The notes beneath the pieces were generated by a model that saw only the letters and a program-made list of their open reading frames with translations, was not told the DNA's origin and searched no databases. A program made the position numbers and the translations under genes. Shown one piece after another: positions 45,776 to 54,273 of a DNA stretch of 64,000 bases (the first letter of the stretch is position 1; every line of letters starts with the position of its first letter). The stretch is from Clostridium ihumii AP5 (GTDB lineage: Bacteria > Bacillota > Clostridia > Clostridiales > Clostridiaceae), in assembly GCF_000612845.1 (NCBI RefSeq), contig NZ_CCAT010000062.1, forward strand, positions 1-64,000. The letters are read 5' to 3'.

Positions 45776-46528
45776 ATGGATTTTAGAAAGGTTTTTGACA
45801 GTATTCCAAAAGAATTTGATAAATGGAGAACACGTTATTGTAGGGAACTTTTTAACGATCTTATAGAATATTCAAGGTTAGAATCTGATAAAACAGTTCT
45901 TGAAATTGGTCATGGAACAGGTCAAGCTACTGAACCAATACTTAAAACAGGTTGTTCATATTTGGCAATTGAACTTGGTGAAAACCTTGCAATGTATACA
46001 AAAACTAAATTTAGTTCATATGATAATTTTCAAATTGTAAATGGTGATTTTGAAACATATAATTTTGAAAATGAGCAATTCGATTTAGTTTATTCAGCTG
46101 CTACAATTCAGTGGATACCAGAAGAAATTGGTTTTAATAAAGTTTATAATATATTAAAAAGCAATGGAACATTTGCAATGATGTTAACTAAAACAGATGA
46201 AAAAAGTGGCAATGAACTTTTATATTCAAAGATACAAGAAGTATATGACAAATATTTTCATCCAGAAACAGAATATACATGTAAGTTAAATTATAATAAC
46301 ATTAAAAATTATGGATTTAGTGATATTAAGTGTAACAAGTATTATAAGGTAAGAGAGCTTAATGCTGATGAGTATGTTTCATGGATAAGTACACATGCTT
46401 CTCATATAACTTTGAGGGAGCCATATAAATCAAAATTTTATTCAGGCATTAAGGATGCTATTATAAGTTTTGGAAATAATATAAAGCTTTATGACACAAT
46501 AATTTTATATTTGGCAAGAAAATCATAA
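45776..46528 (+). CDS. Class I SAM-dependent methyltransferase
   Basis: 250 residues. Motif I is VLEIGHGTGQATEPIL, then LAIELGENLA for the acidic SAM residue, and NFENEQFDLVYSAATIQWIP for motifs II-III. The layout resembles trans-aconitate or ubiE-type small-molecule methyltransferases. ATG 45776 follows TTAAGGGGGGATATT. It is the first of three closely spaced genes (methyltransferase, GNAT, GrpB-like) with 40-50 bp gaps, possibly one transcript. Confidence 0.85.
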   Translation: MDFRKVFDSIPKEFDKWRTRYCRELFNDLIEYSRLESDKTVLEIGHGTGQATEPILKTGCSYLAIELGENLAMYTKTKFSSYDNFQIVNGDFETYNFENEQFDLVYSAATIQWIPEEIGFNKVYNILKSNGTFAMMLTKTDEKSGNELLYSKIQEVYDKYFHPETEYTCKLNYNNIKNYGFSDIKCNKYYKVRELNADEYVSWISTHASHITLREPYKSKFYSGIKDAIISFGNNIKLYDTIILYLARKS

Positions 46529-46573
46529 AAAAATAAATCAAATTTAATATTAATTATTGGAGGAAAACACAAC

Positions 46574-47017
46574 ATGTCTGTAAAAATTTTTAGATGTGGG
46601 ATTAATGAAATAGAATATATTAAAGATGCAATTGTTAATGTTAAAGCTGAAGAAGATATATGTTGTTTTAATGAGGAGGCTATAAAAGAGTTCTTAAAAA
46701 ATGAAGATAATTGGTTTTATGTTGCAATTATAGATGAAAAGGTAAGTTCCTATGCCATTGCTTATGTTCAACGACGGATCGATACTATGAAAAATATGAT
46801 TTGTCTATATGAAATAGGTACATTAAATTGCTTTAGAAGAATGGGAATTGCAAAAAGAATAATAGAGAAAATTATTGAAGATGGAAAGTTGAATGAATCA
46901 ATGAAAATTTGGATTCCAACAAACATAAGTAATAAAGCGGCTTGTGCATTGTATAGAAGTATTGGTGCAAAAGAGCCAAAAGTGAAAGATGAAATAATTT
47001 ATAATTATAGATATTAA
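46574..47017 (+). CDS. GNAT-family N-acetyltransferase
   Basis: 147 residues with the acetyl-CoA-binding segment LNCFRRMGIAKRIIEKII (R/QxxGxG/A pattern as RRMGIA) and NKAACALYRSIGAKEP near the end. The acyl acceptor is unknown; some relatives modify aminoglycosides (AAC(3)-I-like). ATG 46574 follows TTGGAGGAAAACACAAC. It sits between the methyltransferase and the GrpB-like gene. Confidence 0.85.
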   Translation: MSVKIFRCGINEIEYIKDAIVNVKAEEDICCFNEEAIKEFLKNEDNWFYVAIIDEKVSSYAIAYVQRRIDTMKNMICLYEIGTLNCFRRMGIAKRIIEKIIEDGKLNESMKIWIPTNISNKAACALYRSIGAKEPKVKDEIIYNYRY

Positions 47018-47066
47018 GTGCTTATAACATAAAAGTAAAAAAATTTATATTTGAAAGGTGATTAGA

Positions 47067-47636
47067 ATGAAGAAAACACTTGACGGAATGACATTGGAGG
47101 AACTTTGGGAGTTGTTTCCCATTAAGCTTACAGAGCATAATGATGAATGGCAAGATTGGTATAAAGAAGAAGAAAAGAGATTAGAAACAGTTCTTCCTAT
47201 GAATTTAATAGCACGTATAAGTCATATTGGAAGTACATCAATTAAAACTATTTGGGCGAAACCAACTGTTGATATTATGGTAGAATTAAAGTCTAAATGT
47301 AACATTAAGGAGATAAAAAGTATCATAATTAGAAATGGGTATACATGCATGTCAGAGAGTGATGATAGAATATCTTTTAATAGAGGGTATACTATTGATG
47401 GTTTTGCAGATAGAGTATTTCATTTGCATTTGAGATGTGTTGGTGATAATGATGAACTTTATTTTAGAGATTACCTTATGAATAATATTGATGTTGCAAA
47501 AGAGTATGAAAAATTAAAATTAGAATTGTGGAAGAAATATGAACATAATCGTGATGCTTATACAGATAGTAAAACGGATTTTATAAAGAAGCATACAGAA
47601 AAGGCAAAGGTATTATATAAAGATAGATATATTTAA
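47067..47636 (+). CDS. GrpB/UPF0157 family protein (nucleotidyltransferase-like)
   Basis: 189 residues. The core RISHIGSTSIKTIWAKPTVDIMVEL is the nucleotidyltransferase-like signature of the GrpB family (GS then DxD-like, here VDIM). HLHLRCVGDNDELYFRDYL is also typical. These proteins are linked to CoaE-type domains and to antibiotic or nucleotide modification, but the function is unknown. ATG 47067 follows GAAAGGTGATTAGA; the ORF extends back to GTG 47058, which is inside the site. Confidence 0.87.
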   Translation: MKKTLDGMTLEELWELFPIKLTEHNDEWQDWYKEEEKRLETVLPMNLIARISHIGSTSIKTIWAKPTVDIMVELKSKCNIKEIKSIIIRNGYTCMSESDDRISFNRGYTIDGFADRVFHLHLRCVGDNDELYFRDYLMNNIDVAKEYEKLKLELWKKYEHNRDAYTDSKTDFIKKHTEKAKVLYKDRYI

Positions 47637-47651
47637 ATTACAAGATATAAC

Positions 47652-47685
47652 AAAAGTCCAGTAAGACATTCTTTACTGGGCTTTT
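47652..47685. terminator. Terminator between convergent genes
   Basis: 13-bp stem AAAAGTCCAGTAA (47652-47664) with TTACTGGGCTTTT (47673-47685). Its left arm is the same as that of the terminator at 10786. Confidence 0.82.
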
Positions 47686-47700
47686 ATCTTTAAATTTGTA

Positions 47701-47895
47701 TTACCTTTGTAAAGTTACAAAAATGCCAGCTACAATTAATATACAGCCAGCAATTCGTATAAGTGTTATATAGAATTTGCTTGGTTCAGCTTTAGTTTTT
47801 GTTTTCCATGAATCTGAAATTTTCCACATAATTTTAGGGTTTAATAACATTATTATACCAATAACAATAAAAAATATACCAAGTATTAATTCCAT
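47701..47895 (-). CDS. Small membrane protein (DUF6199-like)
   Basis: 64 residues with two membrane helices separated by a short basic loop: MELILGIFFIVIGIIMLLNP, KIMWKISDSWKTKTKAEPSKFY, then IAGCILIVAGIF. This matches the small DUF6199 family seen in many Firmicutes. It has an excellent AAAGGAGGTTATTAA site before ATG 47895, so it is a real gene despite its size. Function unknown. Confidence 0.75.
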   Translation of the reverse strand: MELILGIFFIVIGIIMLLNPKIMWKISDSWKTKTKAEPSKFYITLIRIAGCILIVAGIFVTLQR

Positions 47896-48086
47896 TTAAT
47901 AACCTCCTTTCTCATATTATTATAATAACATGCTACAGAAATTTTATGCTAAAAATTCAATTATATTACAAGTAAAATATTAAAAATAAAAAGTATTTAC
48001 AACTAATAATTACAATATATGGTATTATAAGTATATGAAATTAATACTGAGCGCTGTAACAAATTAGAGATTAAGGAGAATGTAAT

Positions 48087-48479
48087 ATGGAACAAATATG
48101 GGAAAAACTTTATAAAGAGGCTGTGAATGCACTAAATCCTCATGAAGTATCAAAAACTATGTGGGTTGGTAGTGTGGCCTCAGCGATTTTAACTAAAAAA
48201 GGAAATATTTATGTAGGTATTTGCATTGATACAAATGGTTCATTAGGAATGTGTGCGGAGAGAAATGCATTATCAACAATGTTAACTAATGGAGAAAATG
48301 AGGTAGATAAGATTGTTTCTGTATATAAGGATGGAAAGGTGATACCTTCCTGTGGTGCATGTAGAGAATTTATGATGCATCTTGGAAATAACTCAGATAA
48401 TATTGAAATGCTACTTGATAAGGAAGGAAAAACAATAAAGTTAATTGATTTGTTGCCAGAATACCCAAAATATAAATAA
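48087..48479 (+). CDS. Cytidine deaminase-family protein
   Basis: 130 residues. Zinc and catalytic motifs are MCAERNAL (Cys ligand plus Glu proton shuttle) and PSCGACREFM (two Cys ligands). The Cys in CAE in place of His is standard for bacterial cytidine deaminase and for blasticidin-S deaminase. The N-terminal helix and WVGSVASAILTKKGNIYVGICID differ from housekeeping Cdd, so a blasticidin-type or other specialised deaminase is possible. ATG 48087 follows TTAAGGAGAATGTAAT. Surrounded by accessory genes; not with nucleoside catabolism. Confidence 0.85.
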   Translation: MEQIWEKLYKEAVNALNPHEVSKTMWVGSVASAILTKKGNIYVGICIDTNGSLGMCAERNALSTMLTNGENEVDKIVSVYKDGKVIPSCGACREFMMHLGNNSDNIEMLLDKEGKTIKLIDLLPEYPKYK

Positions 48480-48554
48480 ATTTAGTCATCCTTACCTATA
48501 ATAAATTTTAGATTTTCATTTAATATAAAATAGCAATTAGAATAGGGGAATATC

Positions 48555-49019
48555 ATGATATATATTATTAAAGATAGAGATAAAAAAGAAAAAATAGCAA
48601 GAGATATATTATATAATTTGCCTGAATGGTTTGGATTACCAGAAAGCACTGAAGAATATATTTATTGTAGTAAAGATATGAACTTTTGGGCAGATATTGA
48701 AGATGATAAGGCGAGGGGATTTATTGTACTAAAAGAGACAAGTCCTTATACTGTTGAACTTTACGTTTTAGGAGTATTGAAAGAGTTTCATAGAAATAAA
48801 ATTGGTGTGAAGTTATTTGATGCTTGTTATAATTATGCTAAAGAGCAAGGATATTTATATATGCAAGTTAAAACAGTAAAAGAGGGGTGCTATGAAGAAT
48901 ATGATAGAACAATAGCATTTTATAAAAAACTTGGATTTAAGGAATTTGAATGTTTTCCTTCACTTTGGGATGAATGGAACCCTTGTCAAATCTATGTTAT
49001 GACATTAAGTAATCTATAG
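48555..49019 (+). CDS. GNAT-family N-acetyltransferase
   Basis: 154 residues. The CoA-binding segment is VLKEFHRNKIGVKLFDACYNYAKEQG and the C-terminal fold marks are TIAFYKKLGFKEFECF. It resembles small clostridial GNATs of unknown substrate. ATG 48555 follows AATAGGGGAATATC. Convergent with the bile salt hydrolase gene. Confidence 0.85.
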   Translation: MIYIIKDRDKKEKIARDILYNLPEWFGLPESTEEYIYCSKDMNFWADIEDDKARGFIVLKETSPYTVELYVLGVLKEFHRNKIGVKLFDACYNYAKEQGYLYMQVKTVKEGCYEEYDRTIAFYKKLGFKEFECFPSLWDEWNPCQIYVMTLSNL

Positions 49020-49053
49020 TCTAATTTGTAGTAAGATAAAATTAACTTTTACT

Positions 49054-49087
49054 AGGACAAGTATATTTAATAATATATACCTGCCCT
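49054..49087 (-). terminator. Terminator of bile salt hydrolase gene
   Basis: On the minus strand AGGGCAGGTATAT pairs with ATATACTTGTCCT, with two G-U wobbles that would be A-C mismatches on the plus strand. It is thus oriented for the minus-strand gene. The following T content is modest. Confidence 0.6.
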
Positions 49088-49110
49088 ATTTAAGTTATGA
49101 TGATTATGTA

Positions 49111-50100
49111 TTAATTTTGATAGTTGATATCTTGTGATGTTAAATATTCAAATATCTTAATTTCTTCTGCGTTTAAATTTTCTTTATTAATATCAATAGC
49201 ATTTATTCTATTATTATCATATGTTTTGTAGTAATAAACTCCATTATTTTGATTCATACAAGAAGAGTATGTAGTTAGGTCTTCTAAACCATCCTCTGTA
49301 ATTACACCACCTTTTACCATTTTTACATAATCTAGCATGTGGAAAAATTGAGTAATAGCCAATATATCATTATCAATAGACGGCATTTTAGATCTAATAT
49401 AAGCAATTCTTACAAATCTTGAAACAGAAGCAAAATCTCCAGGCATTCCTAAAGTACCAGCTCCTATGCCTAAAGCTTTTAATTCTTGGTTATTCCAAGT
49501 AGTTTCTTTTGGATAATCAGGAGTTAAATATAAATACTCGTTTAAATTTGTTAAGTGCCAATCAAATGTAGGATTATTAGTCATAACTCCAACAGTATTA
49601 TCATGAATTGAAAAGCTATTTTTAGTTTTTTCAACCACTATAGATTTACCGTTTTTATCAACAATCATCCAATGAAGTGTTGGTACTGGTGTTTTTTCAT
49701 TTATTGGTCTATTTACTAATTCTAAATTTTTAATTGTAACTTTAACTTCATCTACAGTATCATGATTTGACAACACCCATTGCACAAAGTCATAGGGTGC
49801 AATATTAACTTTATCAACTACAGGATCTTTTCCAAAATAAGCATAACCTGCAAAATTTAATCCTGCACAAGCTAAACCGTGTTCATTCATTCCATCAGCT
49901 ATTACGGGATGATTATCAATAATAGTACCCATTCCAATAATTGCATGATTATTAGTCATTACATTGCCTGTAATTGTATCTTTGAATTTATAATTTCTTG
50001 GAATAATCATAACTGATTGATTAAAATTATAAGCTAAATCCATATTCCGTCCAAAAAAATATTTGTTTTCATTAGATTTTATACTTAAAGCTGTACACAT
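49111..50100 (-). CDS. cbh: Choloylglycine (bile salt) hydrolase
   Basis: 329 residues, the same length as the C. perfringens conjugated bile acid hydrolase, which it resembles all along. It is an Ntn-hydrolase: Met1 is removed to expose Cys2, the nucleophile. Arg18 and Asp21 are in FGRNMD. GMNEHGLACAGLNF, MTNNPTFDWHLTNLN (Asn oxyanion hole) and SVSRFVR (Arg) complete the site. It frees glycine or taurine from conjugated bile salts; penicillin V acylase relatives share the fold, but the C. perfringens-like sequence favours bile salts. There is no signal peptide. ATG 50100 follows AGGTGGAAAT. Suggests an intestinal habitat. Confidence 0.92.
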   Translation of the reverse strand: MCTALSIKSNENKYFFGRNMDLAYNFNQSVMIIPRNYKFKDTITGNVMTNNHAIIGMGTIIDNHPVIADGMNEHGLACAGLNFAGYAYFGKDPVVDKVNIAPYDFVQWVLSNHDTVDEVKVTIKNLELVNRPINEKTPVPTLHWMIVDKNGKSIVVEKTKNSFSIHDNTVGVMTNNPTFDWHLTNLNEYLYLTPDYPKETTWNNQELKALGIGAGTLGMPGDFASVSRFVRIAYIRSKMPSIDNDILAITQFFHMLDYVKMVKGGVITEDGLEDLTTYSSCMNQNNGVYYYKTYDNNRINAIDINKENLNAEEIKIFEYLTSQDINYQN

Positions 50101-50353
50101 ATTTCCACCTCATATTATTATAATTACTAATATATTTATTTTTAATGTTTGAAAATTCTAAGATATTTATACTGATATATTAAATTAATTTATTTAAGTT
50201 AACATGAAACTGTTAAATATAAAATAATATTAAAAGTGTTGTTGATAAATCTTAATATTGTTGTTATAGAACGAATACTCAATTTATGTTATGATTTTAA
50301 AATAAAACATAATTTTTGCAAATTCTAATTTTAAATAATATAAGAACAGTACA
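50101..50353 (+). other. Intergenic region between divergent genes
   Basis: Very AT-rich gap upstream of the GGDEF gene. It should hold the bile salt hydrolase promoter on the minus strand. I see no repeat, ORF or riboswitch core. Confidence 0.4.
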
Positions 50354-50382
50354 TTGACAAAGAATTATATAGATAATAAAAT
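50354..50382 (+). promoter_or_regulatory. Promoter of GGDEF gene
   Basis: Perfect -35 TTGACA (50354-50359), 17-bp spacer, -10 TAAAAT (50377-50382). It gives a leader of about 145 bases. No c-di-GMP riboswitch core was found in that leader. Confidence 0.7.
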
Positions 50383-50532
50383 ACTTTATGAAATAAATTT
50401 CATCATAAGAATTTAATAAAATTAAAATTATAATAGGTTCTAATAATATGTAAAAAACAATTTATGAGCAAGTAAATATGGTTTTTAATCTGAAGATTTT
50501 AAAAGAGTAACTTATAAGAAGTAGGTGATAAT

Positions 50533-52017
50533 ATAACTAGTATATACTTAATAACTTTTTTAGCTATTTATTTATTTAATAGGGCCTTAATGGATTATAG
50601 TTACAGTATATTAAATTTGAAAAGTAAAAAAGTATCTGAAATTTTAATTATAACTATATCAATTATCTCTATGATAATGATAGTTCATAAAGTATATACA
50701 CCAATTGTATATTTAACTTTATTTATTGAATATATGATTATTTACAAAGTAAATTTTAGAAATAAATTAGGTGAGATATATAGCATTATTATTACTAATA
50801 TTTTTATGTTGATTTTCATTAGAGATATATGTGTTGGTATATTTAGTTTATTATTAAAAAAAAGCATGAGTGATGTTATTATGTCGTATGATACATATGT
50901 ACTATCATTTGCTGCATCAAGGTTTATAGGATTAATTTTAATATTAAATTTCAACAAATTTGTAAGTTTAGAAATTGTAAAAAAATTATTAGATAATAGA
51001 AATATTTTATTAATGAGTACTTTTACAATAATTAGTTTAATTATTTTATTATTAAATTCTAACCATACATATTTTTATTCAAGCGATTCTATTTCAACTA
51101 CAAAGATTATGTTAATAGATAGATTTTGCATTGCATTTTGTTTTTATTTCTCAGTTAATGAAAAGATAAGAGCAATAAAATGGTTTGAAGAAGAATTGGA
51201 TACTTATAAAAAATTAAATTTTTTTAATGAATTAGTTGATAAATCAAAAGATGTTATGTTTTTTAAGGATTCTAATTTTAGATACACATACTTAAATAAT
51301 GCAGGTGAGAATTTTTTAAATAGAGATAAAGACAAAATTATTGGGAAAACAGATTTAGATTTACTGAATGAAAATTTTTTAGATGAGAAATTATACTATG
51401 AGTGGAAATTGGGAGATAAAATTGCTTTAGAACAAGGATATTATGATAGAATTGAAACTAAGGGAAATCGAATTTTTAGAGTTTCTAAAGAAAAAATTGA
51501 TGGAGGAATATTAGGTATAGCTAGGGATATTACGGATGAGATGAAAGCTATAGAAAAGTCTGAACTAGATGAATTAACAAAAATATTTAATAGACGAAGA
51601 TTTAAAATTGAAATAAATAAAATTTATTTAAACAAAAATAATAATATATATCTTATATTAATAGATTTAGATGATTTAAGAAATTTAAATAATAACTATG
51701 GTCATAATAAAGGCGATGAATATTTATCTATTATAGGAGAAATCCTTAAGGAAGAAAATAGATGTATGTTTTTCAGAATAGGTGGAGATGAGTTTGCTGG
51801 TTTGATAGATATTAGTAAGACTTCACCAGAAATAGTATTGAAAAGTATATTTGAAAAAATTAACTCTATAGATATTAATCCTAAGATTAGTATAAGTGTT
51901 GGTTGTAAAAGATTTTTCTTAGATAAGACTTACATTGAAAATTATGATGAAGTAGATAATTTGTTATATGAAGCAAAGGAAAAGGGGAAAAATAAATTTA
52001 TTATTGAATATGATTAA
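50533..52017 (+). CDS. Membrane PAS-GGDEF diguanylate cyclase
   Basis: Six or seven N-terminal membrane helices (to about residue 215), a PAS domain (VMFFKDSNFRYTYLNNAGENFL, IGKTDLDLL), then a GGDEF domain with DELTKIFNRRRF and the active site RIGGDEF. There is no clear RxxD inhibitory site just before it. It makes c-di-GMP from two GTP. Start: ATG 50590 would remove half of the first helix. The frame is open from 50518, and the codon seven bases after GTAGG is ATA 50533, giving (M)TSIYLITFLAIYLFN as a complete helix. A non-standard start is therefore proposed, with ATG 50590 as fallback. Confidence 0.85.
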   Translation: MTSIYLITFLAIYLFNRALMDYSYSILNLKSKKVSEILIITISIISMIMIVHKVYTPIVYLTLFIEYMIIYKVNFRNKLGEIYSIIITNIFMLIFIRDICVGIFSLLLKKSMSDVIMSYDTYVLSFAASRFIGLILILNFNKFVSLEIVKKLLDNRNILLMSTFTIISLIILLLNSNHTYFYSSDSISTTKIMLIDRFCIAFCFYFSVNEKIRAIKWFEEELDTYKKLNFFNELVDKSKDVMFFKDSNFRYTYLNNAGENFLNRDKDKIIGKTDLDLLNENFLDEKLYYEWKLGDKIALEQGYYDRIETKGNRIFRVSKEKIDGGILGIARDITDEMKAIEKSELDELTKIFNRRRFKIEINKIYLNKNNNIYLILIDLDDLRNLNNNYGHNKGDEYLSIIGEILKEENRCMFFRIGGDEFAGLIDISKTSPEIVLKSIFEKINSIDINPKISISVGCKRFFLDKTYIENYDEVDNLLYEAKEKGKNKFIIEYD

Positions 52018-52206
52018 AATTAAGATAGTTGTGGATTATATATATTTGCAATTATCTATTTTTATTATATACAAAATTTTATTTTTCTAAGTATGAAACT
52101 TACAGTGTAATTAGAAAATTCTTCTTATTATATTTACTATTTATGACATATGGTATAATAAGTTAAATGAATATGGGGTATAAATGTGTAATTTATGGAG
52201 GGGATT

Positions 52207-52917
52207 ATGGTGAAAGCAAAAGCTATTATTTTTGATTTATTTGATACCTTACTTAAGGATATTAAATTTGATTTTGATTCAGGGTTATGTTATTTGCATG
52301 AAAATATTTTAACAAAAGATACTGATAAAGTTGAGTTTCTACACTATGCATCTACATATTGGAAAGAGCTTTATGATAAAAGAAGCGAAGACAATTCAGA
52401 ATTAGCATTTGAAGATGAACTTTTAGATTTTAAAAACAAATATGGTTTTAAAGTAGATTATTCATTAGAAGAAATTGTATTAAATTGTGCACTTAAAATG
52501 AATATTGCTGAGCTATATGAGGATACTATTTTTGTTTTGGAACAGCTTAAGCTTTTAGAAATTCCAGTTTACTTATTAAGTAATTCCATATTTAAAAAGA
52601 ATGTAATGAGAAAAATTATTAATCAATACGATTTAGAAAAGTATTTTGTTAATGTATATTTTAGTGCAGATTATAATATAAGAAAGCCACATAAAGACTT
52701 GTTTAAAATTGTATTTGATGATATTAAAGAGAAAAATAAAAGCATAGAAACGAATGATGTTTATTTCATTGGAGATAACTTTCAGGCAGATATTCTTGGA
52801 GCGAAAAATTTTGGATTTACTCCAGTTTTCATAAATCGTAAAAAGAATACAAATATTAACAATGATGAGTTCATTGAGATTAAATCATTAAATGAATTAT
52901 TAGAAATAATTAAGTAG
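52207..52917 (+). CDS. HAD-family hydrolase
   Basis: 236 residues. HAD motif I is IFDLFDTLL (DxFDT), motif II YLLSNSI (Ser), motif III Lys in NIRKPHKDLFK, and motif IV FIGDNFQADILGAKNFGF. The helical cap between motifs I and II makes it subclass I (haloacid dehalogenase or phosphoglycolate phosphatase-like). Substrate unknown. ATG 52207 or GTG 52210 follows GGAGGGG; the ATG at 52195 precedes that site. Confidence 0.87.
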   Translation: MVKAKAIIFDLFDTLLKDIKFDFDSGLCYLHENILTKDTDKVEFLHYASTYWKELYDKRSEDNSELAFEDELLDFKNKYGFKVDYSLEEIVLNCALKMNIAELYEDTIFVLEQLKLLEIPVYLLSNSIFKKNVMRKIINQYDLEKYFVNVYFSADYNIRKPHKDLFKIVFDDIKEKNKSIETNDVYFIGDNFQADILGAKNFGFTPVFINRKKNTNINNDEFIEIKSLNELLEIIK

Positions 52918-52976
52918 GTTTAATTTAAAAGTAAAATACTATGATATTTATTAAAATTTATATACTGAATAATATA

Positions 52977-53012
52977 AAGAACTAAGTCAAATATGATGAA
53001 GTTCTTTTTATT
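52977..53012 (+). terminator. Rho-independent terminator
   Basis: AAAGAACT with AGTTCTTT, then a T-rich run. The remainder of the gap to 53228 is AT-rich with no further feature seen. Confidence 0.7.
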
Positions 53013-53227
53013 TTTATTATAAAAAATGTATTTTTAAAGTTATTTTTATCTTGTATAATTACATAAGAACTTATTAAATTGAAAAGTGGTAAATGTTTGA
53101 TAAAAAGTAGAATTAATATATAATCTAGGGAAAAGATAGATATTAAGGTTATTGATATAGATGATTAATAGTAGAAATAATTAAAAGATATACTTGGAAA
53201 TTTATTTAATTAGGAGTAGTGATAGTA

Positions 53228-53905
53228 ATGAAAAATTGGATTGATGGTGCAGAAAATAAAAAATTCATAGCTTCATATAGTGGAGGAAAAGATAGCACAT
53301 TAGCGTTATATAAAGCTATGAAAAAGGGAGAAGCTTTAGGGATTATTGTAATGATGGAGGAAGATGGGGAAAAATCTAGAGCGCATAGTTTATTTTTAGA
53401 TATATTAAAAGCTCAAGGAGAAGCAATAGGATTACCTGTTTTTTCAGGTAATGCAAATTGGGAAAATTATGAGAAAGTATTTGTAGAAATATTAAAAGAA
53501 GTAAAAAAACTAGGTGCAGAAGTTCTTGTAACTGGTGATATTGATGTTCCAGAAAAGGACTGTTGGCATGAAAGGGTTGTACATAATGTAGGACTTGAAC
53601 TTGGTATTCCTCTTTGGAAAATGAATCATAGAGAAGTAGTTGAGGAATTTATTTCTTTAGGATTTATAACTAAAATTATAACAATAGATACAAAACAAGG
53701 AATGAAGAAAGAAGACCTTGGGAGAATACTAACTTTTGATTACATGAAAGAGCTAGAAAAACGTGGAATTGATCCATGTGGTGAATCTGGAGAATTCCAC
53801 ACTGTAGTTATAGATGGCCCAATTTTTAAAAAGCAGATAAAAGTTAAAGAAAAAGAAATTATAAAAGATGGAAAGTATATGTATCTAACATTAGATTTGG
53901 AATAG
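53228..53905 (+). CDS. Dph6-related ATP-pyrophosphatase
   Basis: 225 residues. The N-terminal PP-loop FIASYSGGKDSTLALYKA binds ATP, and the C-terminal GIDPCGESGEFHTVVIDGPIF is the signature of the diphthine-ammonia ligase (Dph6/MJ0570) family. Bacteria lack diphthamide, so the substrate must differ; relatives are thought to amidate or adenylate an unknown acid. ATG 53228 follows TTAGGAGTAGTGATAGTA; the GTG at 53219 is in the site. A terminator follows 6 bases after the stop. Confidence 0.87.
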   Translation: MKNWIDGAENKKFIASYSGGKDSTLALYKAMKKGEALGIIVMMEEDGEKSRAHSLFLDILKAQGEAIGLPVFSGNANWENYEKVFVEILKEVKKLGAEVLVTGDIDVPEKDCWHERVVHNVGLELGIPLWKMNHREVVEEFISLGFITKIITIDTKQGMKKEDLGRILTFDYMKELEKRGIDPCGESGEFHTVVIDGPIFKKQIKVKEKEIIKDGKYMYLTLDLE

Positions 53906-53911
53906 ATAAAT

Positions 53912-53955
53912 GAACATTAACGTACTTATATTAAAGTGGTTAATGTTCTTTTTAT
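53912..53955 (+). terminator. Rho-independent terminator
   Basis: 10-bp stem GAACATTAAC (53912-53921) with GTTAATGTTC (53939-53948) and a T run. Confidence 0.85.
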
Positions 53956-53980
53956 TGAATTGTAATATAATATATATTTT

Positions 53981-54051
53981 TTTATGACTTCCCACTAAAA
54001 CTACGTCCTGGGTGGTGCAGTGGCTAATCCGTTCTCGGATTAGGTCATAAA
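53981..54051. ncRNA. Unidentified compact structured element (possible ncRNA)
   Basis: A 71-base island, clearly richer in G+C than its surroundings. A perfect 8-bp outer stem, TTTATGAC (53981-53988) with GTCATAAA (54044-54051), encloses two hairpins: CCACT...AGTGG (53992-53996 with 54019-54023, loop ACTACGTCCTGGGTGGTGC region) and a perfect 8-bp CTAATCCG-TTCT-CGGATTAG (54024-54043). The second hairpin abuts the outer stem with no gap. It does not fit any riboswitch, T-box or tRNA consensus I know. It could also be a DNA element such as a mobile-element end. Confidence 0.5.
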
Positions 54052-54273
54052 AATCCAATAAAAATCCATAAGATTTTCTAATTAAATTTTCAATGAATAG
54101 TTTAAACTTTGAGTTTAAATGTATAGTTAAAAGTTATATAAGATAGTATGAATTTTATTTGAGAAAACTAAACTTGAACCAATGATATTAAAACTGTCAT
54201 TGGCTTATGTTATAATAAGTTTAAAATTAAGAGAGTAGTAATTAATGAGAAATTTAAGAAGGATGGATTATTT

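Noticed and set aside
50383-50532. c-di-GMP riboswitch in the leader of the GGDEF gene
   Set aside because: None of the conserved GEMM-I or GEMM-II cores is present; the leader is simply AT-rich.
53981-54051. tRNA gene or T-box fragment
   Set aside because: Size and closing stem are tRNA-like and GGGTGGT recalls the T-box. There is no anticodon arm, no GTTCGAATC-type T loop, and no T-box stem I, specifier or terminator.
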